Part shown: positions 10,085 through 21,798 of the stretch, in pieces
Layout: every line of letters starts with the position of its first letter
How positions within the stretch are numbered: the stretch's first letter is position 1
Assembly (NCBI GenBank): GCA_026122225.1
Contig: JANEZZ010001901.1
Span: 372,001-436,000 of the forward strand
Source of the DNA: Heloderma charlesbogerti
Taxonomy: Eukaryota; Chordata; Lepidosauria; Squamata; Helodermatidae
DNA: 64,000 nucleotides
Direction: 5' to 3'
The notes under the pieces: generated by a model
Database searches by the model: none
What the model was told of the DNA's origin: nothing
The model's input: the letters and a program-made list of their open reading frames with translations, nothing else
Made by a program: the position numbers and the translations under genes

Positions 10085-11030
10085 ATCTTGGACCATAGGG
10101 GTTCATCAATTTGGGGCAGAAATCTGCATCAATACCAGGGCTTTCTCCATCTGGTTTCATCGCAGGATTCGATTGGGCTCCTTTACACAGTTGTTTCTAT
10201 CTGGTTCTATTCCTTACCCTTTCACAGGGTGGCTACTTTTCCAGAAAAAGCCATTACACGCACTGGGGGCATCGAGAAATTTCCTCCCTGGTTCCTCCCC
10301 TTTCCCTCCCCTCACAGATTACTGGTGGTTAGGTTGTGATTGACACGCAATGTGGGTGGACAGCAACCGCCACCAAAACCGCCCGAACCCCGGCCCCGCG
10401 GGCACCAGTTTCTCAGCGAACGGCTAGCATGCCGGCACACCGGCCACTCTGTGCTGTGGAGTAAGTAACCCAATTGCAGAGCAAAAGTTGGTACATTGCA
10501 TTTAGTCATGGCATGGTGGCAAGCTAACATGGCAGCAAGCCGGCAGGTCAGTATACTGACAAGCCCGCCACCCTGGCGTCACCGCCATCATCATGACCGC
10601 GCACCCAACAACCCCAAACAAAGCTGGTTTTCCACGCTATGGGGGAAGTACACCGGCAGGCCATGGCACTCCTGTTGCGCAGGCTGGAAGAAGAAGACTG
10701 CATTTTTTCCATTTGGGGATGACACGGGAAAGACAGGGGGAAATGGCGGGAAAATCACTGCAGGGTTATGGCGTTGTGTAATGGACCCGCAACTGTCTGT
10801 GAGAGGCCAGTCATGAATGTGCGATACGTTGCGGATGTACAGATGCCCCCAGTCAACCTTCCTTGCTAGGCAGGGCTACCACATTTCCAGTGGGTCAGAT
10901 CCAGCAATACGTCACCTTGATCGGGCCTATATGTGTGAAACGGAGCAACAGCGCACTTGCAAAACCTCTGATGTCCCCAGACATGCATGTGGGGTCAGGC
11001 GGTAATGTTTAAATAAGGGCTGTGCATGTA
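10085..11030. other. CpG-rich unassigned block
   Basis: From about 10370 to 11000 the density of CpG (ACCGCCCGAACCCCGG, GCGTCACCGCC, GATACGTTGCGG) is clearly higher than in the surrounding DNA. Open frames exist (10496-10816 plus) but carry no motif that I recognise. It could be a young insertion not yet CpG-decayed, or a small CpG island. Confidence 0.35.
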
Positions 11031-12960
11031 AAATCCATTGCGTGTGAATCCATCTCATGTGGCCAATTTCCTGGATAAGATCTGATCATCAGTGGAGTAA
11101 TCTGGGTTTATGGGCATTGGTTTTCAGCCTTTCAGTCCCTCATGGACATCTGGGGATGTTAGAAGCAGAATAGATGCACCAGGTGAGCGGTGAGGACAGG
11201 TGAACCTGCTGTGCCTCCAGTGTTCCCAGATGTATGGGAGGGGGAATAATATTAAAATCGTGTGCTCCCCTAAACAAACATGGGCAGGATCATGGAGCGG
11301 TCCGGTCCCCCCTGACCCAATAGGCCCCTCCAAAATGAAATGGGCTTGCTTGATGAATTATATCACTTTGTCTAGATATAAGGTCCTTTTCAGCAGGGTT
11401 GCACATTTGCTCTCTTGCTCTCCCCTTAAAAACCGTATGAGGCGTTAGGTTGTTTCCGTTTTCAAAATATTGCTGCAGTCATTTAGAAACCACAAGGGTT
11501 TCACTCTTGAGAGCAGCTGGTGAACCAGGGATTTGTCAAAGCAACTGAAACAGACACCCGGATGCAGCTGTAAGTGCTACCACAACTAACTTCACCTGCA
11601 ATGCGTTCACCTGTACCACACACACATACTACCACCAGAAAAACTGGAAGATGGGGGAAGATGATTGACTAAGAAAAATGTGGAAGTATGGATGTTAAGA
11701 TCCATGTGGGGCGGGGGGGGGGAGGCGGAGGAATCAGTTAAAGGTAAGAACTGCTAGGAAACAAGTTGAAAATTCTGGTACACAATATCGTTGGAATATC
11801 GATGGCAGGATATCACCAAAAAAGAGTGCAAGCTCAGAGTTTATTTGTCCTTACAATTTTAGAGCAGTTGGTAGGCATAATAACACAGATCACTTGGCCT
11901 ACAGAGCAAATGTGACAGCTCTGCATCTATCAGGGAGGCTTCCATGCAAATAGGGTTCACAAGAGGGGGTAGGATGGTGCCTAGCAGCCAGGTGGAGTCA
12001 AATAACTTTCCTTTTAGCCTGAGTTTCTTGGGTATAAAAAGACTAGCACGTTCACTATGTTCTGTAGTAGCGGTAGTGGTGGTTTCATTCTCTTAGAAGC
12101 CTGGCCTGATTTGCTGTGCTGTGTTATACTTCTGGCTGCTTGGCCAGTGGAATATCTGTCTATGACTTAAGTTTGCCAAGCCCTTTACTTTTTGGTGGGA
12201 TTCAGTCTGCTTTATTCAGCCACTTCTGTGAACAGAAATTGGGGCCAGAACTGCTTCCCTCTATAGTAGGCAATGTGACCTGATGCATATTGATCTAGCA
12301 ACACGGCTCCATGATTGTCTAGTATGTAGGTCACTTGGACAACAGCATTTCAAAACTAGGGCTTAGACTGTTTCATGTGAGCTAGATGTACTGTCTTTAT
12401 GTTTCATCAAACAAGCCACATCGGGAGTGATTCATTAACAAAAAGGAATAGATCCTCCTTTGCTAACACAGTTCCATTCATACTAAGGGATAAGTGCGGA
12501 GCACGGCGGCAGCTTCATTCACAGCAAGGCCTCAATGAGCCATAGGCCACAAACCATCCCAGAGCTGAGACCACGTCCACCCTCTGACTGCAGTTGCATG
12601 TTTCAGGCTTTCTTCACATGGAGCTTTTATCCCCCGATTGAGATGGCTCTCTCACGGAAGTTTGTGGGCTCTTTACACGATGCTGTGACCATCCAGGGTG
12701 TCTCCTGCACTAAATGCCCTTTGTTCCATTTTAAAATAGATCGCAGATAGTGAGCTATCAAATTACCCCATTGTGCTCTGCTTGAGTTCCCTCCATGAAA
12801 AGAGGAAAAGCGGCAAGAAGAGGAGCGAGATCAATGAAAGATAATAGAAGACTCAGATATGGGGAGAAGGCGAGGGAAAGGGGAGGGGGGAAAGGAAGCG
12901 TGTGAAAAGGGCGTCGTTGTGATCCTGCATTTAAAATGTAAGCAGAAAGACCCATTTTAA
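11030..12960. other. No recognised feature; unique-looking DNA
   Basis: Almost 2 kb with little recognisable repeat content, apart from a poly-G run near 11707 and a hairpin at about 12926-12973 (ATCCTGCATTTAAAATG pairing with CATTTTAAATGCAGGAT). It contains no exon that I can support. Confidence 0.35.
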
Positions 12961-13142
12961 ATGCAGGATTTTAGGGTGGTGTAGACATGCCCCCATTCTG
13001 TGCTTGGATGGGCAATTGGTGATGCAGCTCGGTAATTCTAAACACTAGACTGAATGGTGTTGTGGGTCCTGGATCCATCACTGTCACTTGAGGCACAGGT
13101 ATACCAGCTGCAACACTGTTTGGACAGAGATAAACTGGCAAC

Positions 13143-14708
13143 AGGAAAGATCTGAATGTCCCTGATAGCCATGATAGTGCGGTCACTGAACTTGAGCCGG
13201 ACATCCTAGAGAGTGAAGTCAAGTGGGCCTTAGGAAGCATTAGTAACAACAAAGCTAGCGGAGATGACAGTATTCCAGCCGAGCTATTTAAAATCCTAAA
13301 AGATGATGCTGTTAAAGTACTGCATTCAATATGCCAACAAATCTGGAACACTCAACAGTGGCCACAAGACTGGAAAAGGTCAGTTTACATTCCAATTCCA
13401 AAGAAGGGCAACGCCAAAGAGTGTTCAAACTACCACACCATTGCGCTCATTTCACATGCCAGCAAGGTGATGCTCAAAATCCTACAAGCTAGGCTTCAGC
13501 AGTATGCGAACCGAGAACTACCGGAAGTACAAGCTGGGTTTCGAAGAGGCAGAGGAACTAGAGATCAAATCGCCAACATTCGCTGCATCATGGAGAAAGC
13601 AAGAGAATTCCAGAAAAACGTCTATTTCTGCTTCATTGACTACGCTAAAGCCTTTGATTGTGTGGATCACAACAAACTGTGACAAATTCTTAAAGTGATG
13701 GGAGTACCAGACCACCTTACCTGTCTCCTGAGAAACCTGTACGAGGGTCAAGAAGCAACAGTAAGAACCAGACATGGAACAACCGATTGGTTCCAAATTG
13801 GGAAAGGAGTACGACAAGGCTGCATATTGTCACCCTGCTTATTTAACTTATATGCAGAGTACATCATGAGAAATGCCAGGTTGGATGAATCAGAGGTCGG
13901 AATTAAGATTGCTGGGAGAATTATCAACAACCTCCGATATGCAGACGATACCACTCTAATGGCAGAAAGCGAAGAGGATCTAAAGAGCCTCTTGTTGAGG
14001 GTGAAAGAGGAGAGTGCAAAAGCTGGTTTGAAACTCAACATTAAAAAAACGAAGATCATGGCATCTGGCCCCATCATTTCCTGGCAAATAGAAGGGGAAG
14101 AAATGGAAGCAGTGACAGATTTTACTTTCTTGGGCTCCAAGATCACCGCAGACGGTGACTGTAGCCATGAAATTAAAAGACGCTTGCTCCTTGGGAGGAA
14201 AGCTATGGCCAACCTAGACAGCATAGTAAGAAGCAGAGACATCACCTTGCCGACAAAGGTCCGTCTAATCAAAGCTATGGTTTTCCCAGTAGTAATGTAT
14301 GGCTGTGAGAGCTGGACTATAAGGAAGGCTGAGCGCCGAAGAATCGATGCTTTCGAACTGTGGTGCTGGAGAAGACTCTTACGAGTCCCCTGGACTGCAA
14401 GGAGGTCAAATCAGTCCGTCCTAAAGGAAATCAACCCTGAGTGCTCATTGGAAGGACAGATAATGAAGCTGAAGCTCCAATATTTTGGCCACCTAATGCG
14501 AAGAGAAAACTCCCTGGAAAAGACCCTGATGCTGGGAAAGACTGAAGGCAAAAGGAGAAGGGGACGGCAGAGGATGAGATGGCTAGATAGCATCACGGAT
14601 GCAATGAATATGAACTTGAGCATGCTCCGGGAGAGAGCGCAGGACAGGAAGGCCTGGCGTGCTATGGTCCATGGGGTCACGAAGAGTCGGACACGACTGA
14701 ACGACTGA
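13143..14708 (+). pseudogene. BovB reverse transcriptase, one in-frame stop
   Basis: This would encode the C-terminal half of the BovB ORF2-type protein, which nicks DNA and reverse-transcribes its RNA at the target site. The upstream endonuclease domain was never copied here. The sole disabling lesion that I see is a TGG-to-TGA change at 13680-13682, after DHNKL. The catalytic YADD is intact. Long antisense open frames (13748-14272 minus) are by-products of codon use. Confidence 0.85.
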
Positions 14709-14719
14709 ACAACAACAAC
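13143..14719 (+). mobile_element. RTE-BovB LINE, 5'-truncated, 11-bp TSD
   Basis: The element is flanked by exact AAACTGGCAAC at 13132-13142 and 14720-14730. It ends in CGACTGAACGACTGAAC followed by a short AACAACAACA tail, the BovB hallmark. One frame (starting RKDLNVPDSHDS) runs from 13143 to 14708 with a single in-frame TGA at 13680-13682. It covers the reverse transcriptase, including FRRGRGTRDQIAN, FIDYAKAFDCVDHNKL, RYADDTTLMAES (YADD at 13938-13949), and the C-terminal GKTEGKRRRGRQRMRWLD. The endonuclease half is missing. With only one visible stop, it inserted fairly recently in evolutionary terms. Confidence 0.93.
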
Positions 14720-15584
14720 AAACTGGCAACGGTTACGTATGCTGGATTACTGCAATGCGTTTTACATGGGGCCACTACGGCTCAGAAACTTCAGTTCATT
14801 CAAAACAGAGCTGCTAGGCTACTAACTGGGACAGGTTAATATGATCATGTGATGCCAGTGCTTTGCCAGCTACACTGAGCTTCCAGTCCATTTCTGGACC
14901 CAATTCAAAATGTTGGTGTTGACCTTTCAACTTTCAAGCTCTAAATGGCTTGGGCAGAGAGTACCTAAAAGAGTGTCTCCTCCCATATGTACCTGCCTGG
15001 ATCCTTAGATCATCTTCAGAGGCCCTCCTCCAGGTGGCCCCGCTGAGTCAAGTTAGGCAGGTGGCTGCAAGAGAGTGGGCCTTCTCAGTTGTGGCTTAAG
15101 GCCACTTAAGGAATAACCACTTAAGTTATTCATCCACTTAAGGAATAGCCTCCCCAAGGAGGCTTGCCTGGCATCCACACTACCAGTGAAGGCCAGTGCC
15201 TCCAATGTAAGTGGGGTAGTTAATTCACAGCTCAGATAGTTCCTTTAGAGTTCTGACTGGTTCCAACTGAAACCTGGAGCAGATTCATTGCCCCACTGAC
15301 ATCGGAGCCGCCAGCCTCCACTGCACACTGTTGCCTTTTTGGCACCAGATGATGAGATTCCTTTTCTTCCAGGAATTTTAGATTCTAGATTTTACAGCTT
15401 AGATTTGCCCATAGAGTGCTGGAATGGCTTCTTTTATATGTTTTGTCTTATATAAATTTATATTGTTTATAAAATATCTAAGCAATATAAACAAAATATA
15501 GCAATATATTATTGTTCTTTTTATTATGTACCGTTTTTATTCTTTTATCATGAAATCCAGCCAGATAAATAAATACATTTTTAA

Positions 15585-15672
15585 AGCCTCATCTGGAAGT
15601 ACCATGCTGGCTGGGGATTGCTGGGAACCCTAGGACATTTTTCTGTCTAAACATGCATGGGATTGCGCCCGG
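15585..15672. mobile_element. Harbinger-like MITE fragment
   Basis: The right half is related to 6780-6899: GCTGGGAACCCTAGGAC, then TCTGTCTAAACATGCATGGG and the ATTGCGCCC end. Confidence 0.55.
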
Positions 15673-15926
15673 AAGAGTACCTGAAAACATCTCAGCAATA
15701 TGCCATTTCTAAGGCCCTAGCCAAATATGTGCAGTGATGACTTTAAAGGGCACTCTTGATAATAAAAGAGCTTTATAGTTAGAGCCTGGAAATGTATGAC
15801 TTCGCCTGAACATAGATAAAGAATAAAGATAAGAATCTGCCTTATACCAAGGGTGTACAACCGCTTTGGCCTTGAAGGTCATATTGGGTGACTGAGGAGG
15901 TGAGGGGGCCACCCATGTGTGCATGC

Positions 15927-16469
15927 TGTATGCCCCGGCCGTGGGCTGCTAAGGTTTGGAGGTGCCAAGATAATGATAAGCCAGATCCAGGTTTGCTTAC
16001 AAGGAGCCTTTATTGAGTACTTACAGCACACAGGCGTACCCAATGGTTGGATCGGACAGCTTCTCTGAACACAGAGCCATGGGGTAAAATGGGTTTTATA
16101 CCATTCATGTCAGCAGTGAGGCAGCATGACAGAAGCAAGCATTAATTAGCGTTCATTTGCAACTTTCCCAGCATAGGCTAACGGTACTTGTGCAGAGGGA
16201 AAACAATCAGAACTTTCCCAGCACAGCCACCTGTAACTCAGCATAAACAAAGCCTCACTTCTCAGGTACATCCTAGGCCCTGATAAGATACTAGCCTTCA
16301 TTAGCATGAAATGTGCTGAGGCCGCGCTATCGACCTTTGACTCATCTCACAAGCTCAGAGGCCCACTAGCAAGGAAATTGTACTTATAATGAACCTAAGC
16401 CAAGCATTATGGATCTCTAGGCCCCTCTAAAACTACAGGTAACTTGGTTACGCTCCTGGGGCCATTACA
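15927..16469 (-). mobile_element. Solo LTR, family LTR-B, exact 5-bp TSD
   Basis: The segment starts TGTATGCCCC and ends GGGGCCATTACA, with identical CATGC at 15922-15926 and 16470-16474. Read on the minus strand it has LTR order: an upstream region with GCTGGGAAAGTT twice about 50 bp apart (16154 and 16213 region), a TATAAAAC box at about 16095-16102, and an AATAAAGG poly(A) signal at about 16006, about 90 bp downstream. No internal region or second LTR is present, so recombination has probably left a solo LTR. It looks retroviral, but the class is not proven. Confidence 0.75.
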
Positions 16470-16474
16470 CATGC

Positions 16475-16600
16475 GCATACATTCATGCACATTCACCCAA
16501 ATCTTGCACACCAGATATAACTCATTCTCACACTCACACAGACCTCTCTTGCATGCACACGTGCACGCACTCACACACACACGCGCACACACCACACTCA
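16475..16600. repeat. CA-rich degenerate simple sequence
   Basis: Imperfect CA/CACG runs, densest at 16552-16596. Confidence 0.7.
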
Positions 16601-16931
16601 AATCCAGCTCCTGCCCAAGAAAGCTCTCAGAGGCTTGATACCTGCTTTGATCAGATAAACAACATGCCAACACACCTCCCAAGAACCTCTGTTCTTAAAC
16701 CACCCAAGAGCCTTTGAGCTCTGTTTCCTAGGATGTTCCTGGGATGCTTTAGGAAGAAGGTTTCTATGGCAGGAACCATTTTTCCTTTTTTTGTTGTTAT
16801 TTGCAGGTTTGGGATTTTGCACCCCTGATTTGCACACATTTTGCACCCCAATTTAAAATGACTGCCGGGGCACTCCAGGGTTTCAGAAAGGGGTCCTTCT
16901 CAAACCTGAGATCCTGGGATTGAACCTGGGG

Positions 16932-17150
16932 CATTTTATTTTATTTATTTATTACACTTCTATACTGACCAATAGCCAAAGCTCTCTGGGCAGTTCGCAA
17001 TAATTAAAACCATAACATACAACATGATAAAATGTAATATAAAAGTTTAAAACTACAGTATAAAATCAAAATCAGAATAAAGACCGAAATAAAACCTAGC
17101 AGCAGTGCAAAGGTTTAAAACAGAGTAACAGATTTAAAACAGCAGAAACT
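16932..17150 (-). repeat. LINE 3' UTR and tail
   Basis: TTTATTTATTTATTACACTT, then CCAATAGCCAAAGCTCTCTG and GGGCAGTTCGC, followed by A-rich sequence. Minus strand: a LINE tail of the CR1/L2 type, the same family as 23895-24050 and 44930-45200. Confidence 0.65.
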
Positions 17151-17315
17151 GAAATTTTACATGCAAAGTGTGTACTCCGCTGCTGAGCTATGGCCTTCCC
17201 TTCTGCAACAGTTGAGTGTCCGCAATCGACAGGTGCCTGCAAGGGATGAATGACACAATTATCTTTGCTAGAACTTGCAGGGAGGGAGTACATAACATTT
17301 TTCAGAAGAAAAACA

Positions 17316-17445
17316 CCAGCGGTTGGATCCAGATTTAGTCATACCCAGAGTAGACCCATTGGAATCAATGGGACTTCAGTTCGCCATGCCTAACTGAGGT
17401 CCCAATGGGTCAACTATGAGTATGACCAACTTTGGATCCAATGCC
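17316..17445. mobile_element. Palindromic MITE (GGTTGGATCC ends)
   Basis: The left arm GGTTGGATCCAGATTTAGTC and right arm GACCAACTTTGGATCCAA face each other, with AGTAGACCCATTGGAATCAA and TGGGTCAACTATGAGTATG inside. A related arm lies at 27612-27690. The superfamily is not established. Confidence 0.55.
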
Positions 17446-17449
17446 AGAA

Positions 17450-18060
17450 ACACGTGGGGTGAGGGGGAAATTGGTTGTCATATCTGGAATCATTTCATTA
17501 AAATTATGATCATCACACACACACACACATCATCTGAACTCTCATTAAATTAACTAGCTATAATATGCTCTCAACTTAATCCACTCATCCAAATATTCCT
17601 TTCTCCTCTCCCTCCATTTCTCTCCCCTATTATTCCAGTCTAGCTGCTGCATCTGCTTTCTTCCCTTCAGCTTCCACTTATTGTCAATTAGGTATTAATG
17701 TGCATTTCCTTACCTGGAAGCCAGGAGAGGCTGTCCGTGTGCGATTCTTTTCCCTATAATGAAGGGGGGGGGAGGTGAGAAAATCAATAAATAGTTAATT
17801 AAAAATAAAGTGGTGTGCCAGAAAGTCAGGTTCAAAGTATAGGACAATGTCACCCTGAACACACCATTAAAACACATGCAGCCCCATCCTGCCCTGTACC
17901 TTTGGGTGATTTTGCCCCAGTTTTACTGAGATGAGGTGATGCAGCAGTGCAGCGTGGAAAAAAGCAGGAAGCCGGGCTGCTTTTATGGCCCCACAGGGCT
18001 AGTTCCAAGCTAGAAGGCTTTCCTGCACCAGTACCACCACTGTCCCTAGCAGGCAGTGGG
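17450..18060. other. No recognised feature
   Basis: Contains a short (CA)n at 17514-17530 and a poly-G run near 17764, otherwise unassigned. Confidence 0.35.
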
Positions 18061-18061
18061 T

Positions 18062-18430
18062 CGGTGCTCTTTGGATAAAAGGAAGTGCTTCTTCACACAG
18101 CGCATAGTTAAACTATGGAACTTGCTACCACAGGATGTACCGATGGCCACCAATTTGGATGGCTTTAAAAGAGGGTTGGACAAATTCCTGGAGGAGAAGG
18201 CTATCAATGGCTACTAGTCCCGATGGCTCTGTGCTACCTCCAGTACCAGAGGCAGTATGCCTACGTACACCAGTTGCTGGGGAACATAGGTGGGAGGGTG
18301 CTGTTGTACTTGTGTCCTGCTTGTGAGATTCCCATCAACAGTGTGGCCACTATGGGAACAGAATGCTGGACTAGATGGACCCTTGGTCTGATCCAGCATG
18401 GCTCTTCTTATATTCTCATGTTCTTATAGC
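18062..18430 (+). repeat. CR1-group LINE 3' end
   Basis: The coding phrase for KRKxxFFTQRIVKLWNLLPQD is represented in degenerate form (AAAAGGAAGTGCTTCTTCAC), followed by DGFKRGLDKFLEEKAINGY-like sequence and a 3' UTR ending CTGGACTAGATGGACCCTTG ... TTCTCATGTTCTTAT. The terminal TTCTTATG-type repeats and protein phrase fit a CR1-superfamily (L3-like) LINE. Copies are at 18905, 26412, 39305 and 63573. Confidence 0.7.
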
Positions 18431-18739
18431 ACCAGGCAGCTGCCATATTCATTCTCCACATCATCCCAATCCTCATATACAGCGACACTTCAAGGCATTG
18501 TGGGTAATGAAAAGGGTGGTTGCCTGGCCAGCTGGCACTGAACACCAGAAAAAACAAAAGGGAAAATGAGGGCCAACAGTGGGAGCTGTCACAACATGAG
18601 GGCCCCAGCGGTTGCCCATGGATCCCGAGTGTTGGTGCCAGGCCTGTAATCACTCCCATGAGTTTTTCTGGTCTTGTCATTTCCTGTGCCGCTGGCTGTA
18701 AGCCCACTGCTGGTTGGCCACCTCTGTCTCAGGCTGCGA

Positions 18740-18795
18740 CCCTAAACCCGTTTCCTGGGGAGTAAGCCACACTGAACTTAATTGGTCTATTAATT
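18740..18795. repeat. Harbinger-like MITE fragment
   Basis: A short arm with GCGACCCTAAACCCG and GGGGAGTAAGCCACACTGAA, a phrase shared with 27489 and 43306. Confidence 0.4.
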
Positions 18796-18904
18796 CCCAA
18801 AATCACCAATGCCAAAGTCCAAGGCCTGTCTACGAACTCCAGATGTGTGTGGCATCGCTGTGTTCATTGGTAGTGAAAGAAAGGCACTCTCCACATGCTC
18901 ACTC

Positions 18905-19660
18905 TACAGTGTGAAAAAGGCAAACTTCGTGTTAGGCATAATTAGGAAAGGACTTGGGAATAAAACTGCCAAGATCACACTGCCCTTATACAAAGCTATG
19001 GTGTGACCACACTTGGAATACTGTGTACAGTTCTGGTCACCACACCTAAAAAAAGATGTTGTAGAGTTGGGAAAAATGCAGAAAAGGGCAACTGAAATGA
19101 TCAGGGGCCGGAGAAACTCCCCTGTGAGGAAAGGTTACAACAGCTGGGATTGTTTAGCTTGGAAAAAAGGTGAGTAAGGGAGAGACATGATAGAGGTGTA
19201 CAAGATTGTGGAGATGGTGGATAGGAAGACATTTTTCTCCCTCTCTCACAATACTAGAACCCAATGGGGTCATCCCATGAAGCTGAGTACTGGGAGATTC
19301 AGAAAAGATAAAAGGAAGTATTTCTTCATGCAGCGCATAAACTATGGAATTCACTTCCACAAGATGTAGTGATGGCCACCAACCTGGATGGCTGTAAAAG
19401 GGGGTTGGACGAATTCCTGGAGGAGAAGGCTATCAATGGCTACTAGTCCTGATGGCCATATGCTACCTCCAGTATCAGAAGCAGTATGCCTGTGTAGGGC
19501 AGTTGCTGGGGAACATGGGTGGGAGTGTGCTGTTGCATTCATTTCCTGCTTGTGGCTTTCGTGTGGGCAGCTGGTTAGCCACTGTGCAAACAAAATGCTG
19601 GACTAGATGGACCCTTGGTCTGATCGAGCAGGGCTCTTGTTATGTTCTGATGTTCTCAAA
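18905..19660 (+). repeat. CR1-group LINE, C-terminal coding and 3' end
   Basis: The decayed frame reads LGIIRKGLGNKTAKITLPLY and KAMV, then QKRATEM, GDMIEVYKIVEMVDR and a RTDKRKYFF-like phrase, then the 3' UTR ending GGACTAGATGGACCCTTGG and TTATGTTCTGATGTTCT. This is the end of the reverse-transcriptase protein and tail of a CR1-superfamily LINE. Frameshifts and stops are present. Confidence 0.75.
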
Positions 19661-19664
19661 AGTA

Positions 19665-20995
19665 CTACTTTGCATCCGACGGTAGCTTTGTGCTAATGGA
19701 AAACACTTCTGCTCATGCACAAGAGGTAGAGTTTATGCCAAGCTTGGAGGGGGGGCAGGTCTGAGGTTCCCTCCACCTCACCCAGCACTATCCTCATCGT
19801 CGCCACCCCATAAGTTTTCCAGTTGGCGGTGAGCAGAATGGGGAATATATATCCCTTTTTTCTTTTCTTTTCCCTTTCCCCACCCCAAAAGTTGTTATTT
19901 TTTTAAACTAGGGTGTAGGCCCGTAGCCAGCCTAAAAGTGGGGGGCAGGCTGCCAAAAAAGTAGGGGGGGAACAGTTCATCTTTTAAAGATAGAATTGTA
20001 AGCTGTTTTTAAATTATTTGTTTATTAAAAAATGGGGGGAGAGAAAATGAGAGATGCAGGCTCCTTCAGCCCACCCATGGCTGTGGGCCCATTAGGGTGG
20101 TGGGCTGGTAGCACTCAAAAGCAAAGTGCCAAGTGAGGCTGTAGCCACCTGTCCTTTTCATTCCCCCAGAATGCCTCTTGTTGAATGTCCGTTCCACAAG
20201 AATCAATAGGACAAGGGTGGGCATGGAATGGAATGCCCTCCACCCGCTGCTGCTAAATTTGCTGCTGCCAATTTTCTTGAAAACATGTCTTGAAAGCAAG
20301 TCCTGTGGGGAGAATTGTGCTCCCAGAAGCCTCCCAGGAGCATGGAATTGTGCTCCCAGGAGCATGGAATTGTGCTTCCATGCACCTTATTTGAAGAACA
20401 AAAATGCTGCTTTTTTGCCGCTGCTTCTGTAGCTGTGTGGTGGGATAGCAGCAGGCGATGGGGTGCAATGTGCCCCCCCCCACCTCCAGAATTTACCCAT
20501 CCTGGAAATAGGACATTGCTATATGAGTATTTTCCAGATGGTGCAAGAAGACACCAGCCGCAGCTTGTGCTAACTCCCAGATGGAAGCGGCGGGCAGGGG
20601 CGGAGGGGGGTTGAAAGCCAGAAGGAATTGTGGAAGAAATCTCCCCATGGTTCCTGGTGTTGATCATCCTGCTATTCTTCAGCGCTTACACAACCTGTCA
20701 TTAGATCCCTAAGGAGCAGGAGAAAATAGAAGTTTCAGGGTTCCACTGGGAAATGACTGAGTATTCGGAATCCGGCCGGACCTGTTTTTGTTTTGTTTCT
20801 GGAGCCGAACTGGCAGACGTTGCCACAGCTGCTGAGGCCGAGGTGCTTCGTTCCAGAGATAAGCACCGCTGCTGTTCCTGCAGCCTGGACTGCTGGATTC
20901 TATAGCCCAGCAGAAGACGGAGTCAGGCTTAGGGGGGTTGGGGGATGGCGAGGCTCATAGGCCTCTGTTCCCCTTCCCTGCCCCACAGGCTTCAC
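19665..20995. other. No recognised feature
   Basis: Holds a short tandem duplication at about 20315-20380 (AGGAGCATGGAATTGTGCTC repeated twice) and poly-G and poly-C runs near 20470. I found no named repeat and no exon. Confidence 0.35.
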
Positions 20996-21002
20996 AGCTA
21001 AG

Positions 21003-21085
21003 CAGTGGAGGCCAGTGGCTCCAACGTCCATGGGGCGGTGAGTCTGCTCTGGATTTCAGTCAGAACCAGACTCCAGCCTCCACTG
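21003..21085. mobile_element. hAT MITE, family hAT-A, exact 8-bp TSD
   Basis: Begins CAGTGGAGGCCAGTGGC and ends CCAGCCTCCACTG, flanked by CAGCTAAG at 20995-21002 and 21086-21093. The copy is internally deleted and 83 bp long. The CAGTG terminus and 8-bp duplication fit hAT. Confidence 0.8.
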
Positions 21086-21551
21086 CAGCTAAGAAAGCAA
21101 CACACCGTTTTCCAGGGTGGCCACAACCACCAGTATTTTACCTGCACATTTGGTGCTTTTGCCTCAGGCTTGGTGCCAGGTATTTTTCCTTGAATAAAGC
21201 AAGTTGGTGGTTGTTTTTGCCAGGAGTTTAATTCCCCACCCTCTCTGCCTCATCGATCCCATCTTGTAATACACCAGGTTTTTCTTCTGCAACAAAATGT
21301 TCCAGGCCCCAGCCACTGAAAGGGTCGAAATTCACGAGGCTCTGACCCTTGGCTGCTAAAACGGCTATGCCCCCCCACCAGACCTACCAAAAAATGCCAG
21401 GCTCCACCCCTTTGTTTGTCAAAACCTCACCAGGCTCTACCCCTGATCAGTCAAAACTCCTTGACTCCTCCCCATGATCCATCCCAGCTCCACCCACTGG
21501 TCATATTTTGTACAAAAATAACCAGTTGGCAATCCTAAACTGCTAGCACAT

Positions 21552-21798
21552 CATCACCATCATCATTATCATTATATTTATATCCCACTTTTTCCCCTCT
21601 TGCAAGGAACGCAAGGCGGCTCACATGGTCCCGCTCCTCCTCTCCATTTGGTCCTCACAACACCCCTGTGAGCTAGGTTAGGGTGAGTGTCAGTGACTGG
21701 CCCAGAGTCACCCAGTGAGCTTCATAGCGAAGTGGGGACTAGAACCCGGATCTCCCAAGCCCCAGTTCAACACTACACCACACTGGCTCTCAATATAT
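21552..21798 (-). mobile_element. CORE-type tRNA-derived SINE
   Basis: Read on the minus strand: a tRNA-like head (GCCAGTGTGGTGTAGTG ... GGGTTCTAGTCCCC, box A/B layout), a CORE phrase (CACTGGGTGACTCTGGGCC-type), then the L2-like tail through GTTGTGAGGACCAAATGG. Family copies are at 47163-47470 and 61303-61925. Confidence 0.7.

Larger units (their letters stand above)
12975..15590 (+). mobile_element. L2-like LINE 3' part, split by BovB
   Basis: The left part (about 12975-13142) and right part (14731-15590) join cleanly if the BovB copy is removed. After the junction the frame reads a LINE-like CTGGATTACTGCAATGCG phrase (LDYCNA), then a coding-like phrase about a wall of leucines (LCQLH), and a 3' end with GATAAATAAATAC near 15566. 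This is typical of the C-terminal reverse-transcriptase region and 3' tail of L2-type LINEs. It is heavily decayed, with many stops, so it is a fossil. The right end abuts a MITE relic. Confidence 0.6.

Noticed and set aside
13748..14272. 174-codon minus-strand open frame
   Set aside because: Antisense shadow of the BovB reverse transcriptase; the same shadow appears opposite the complete BovB.
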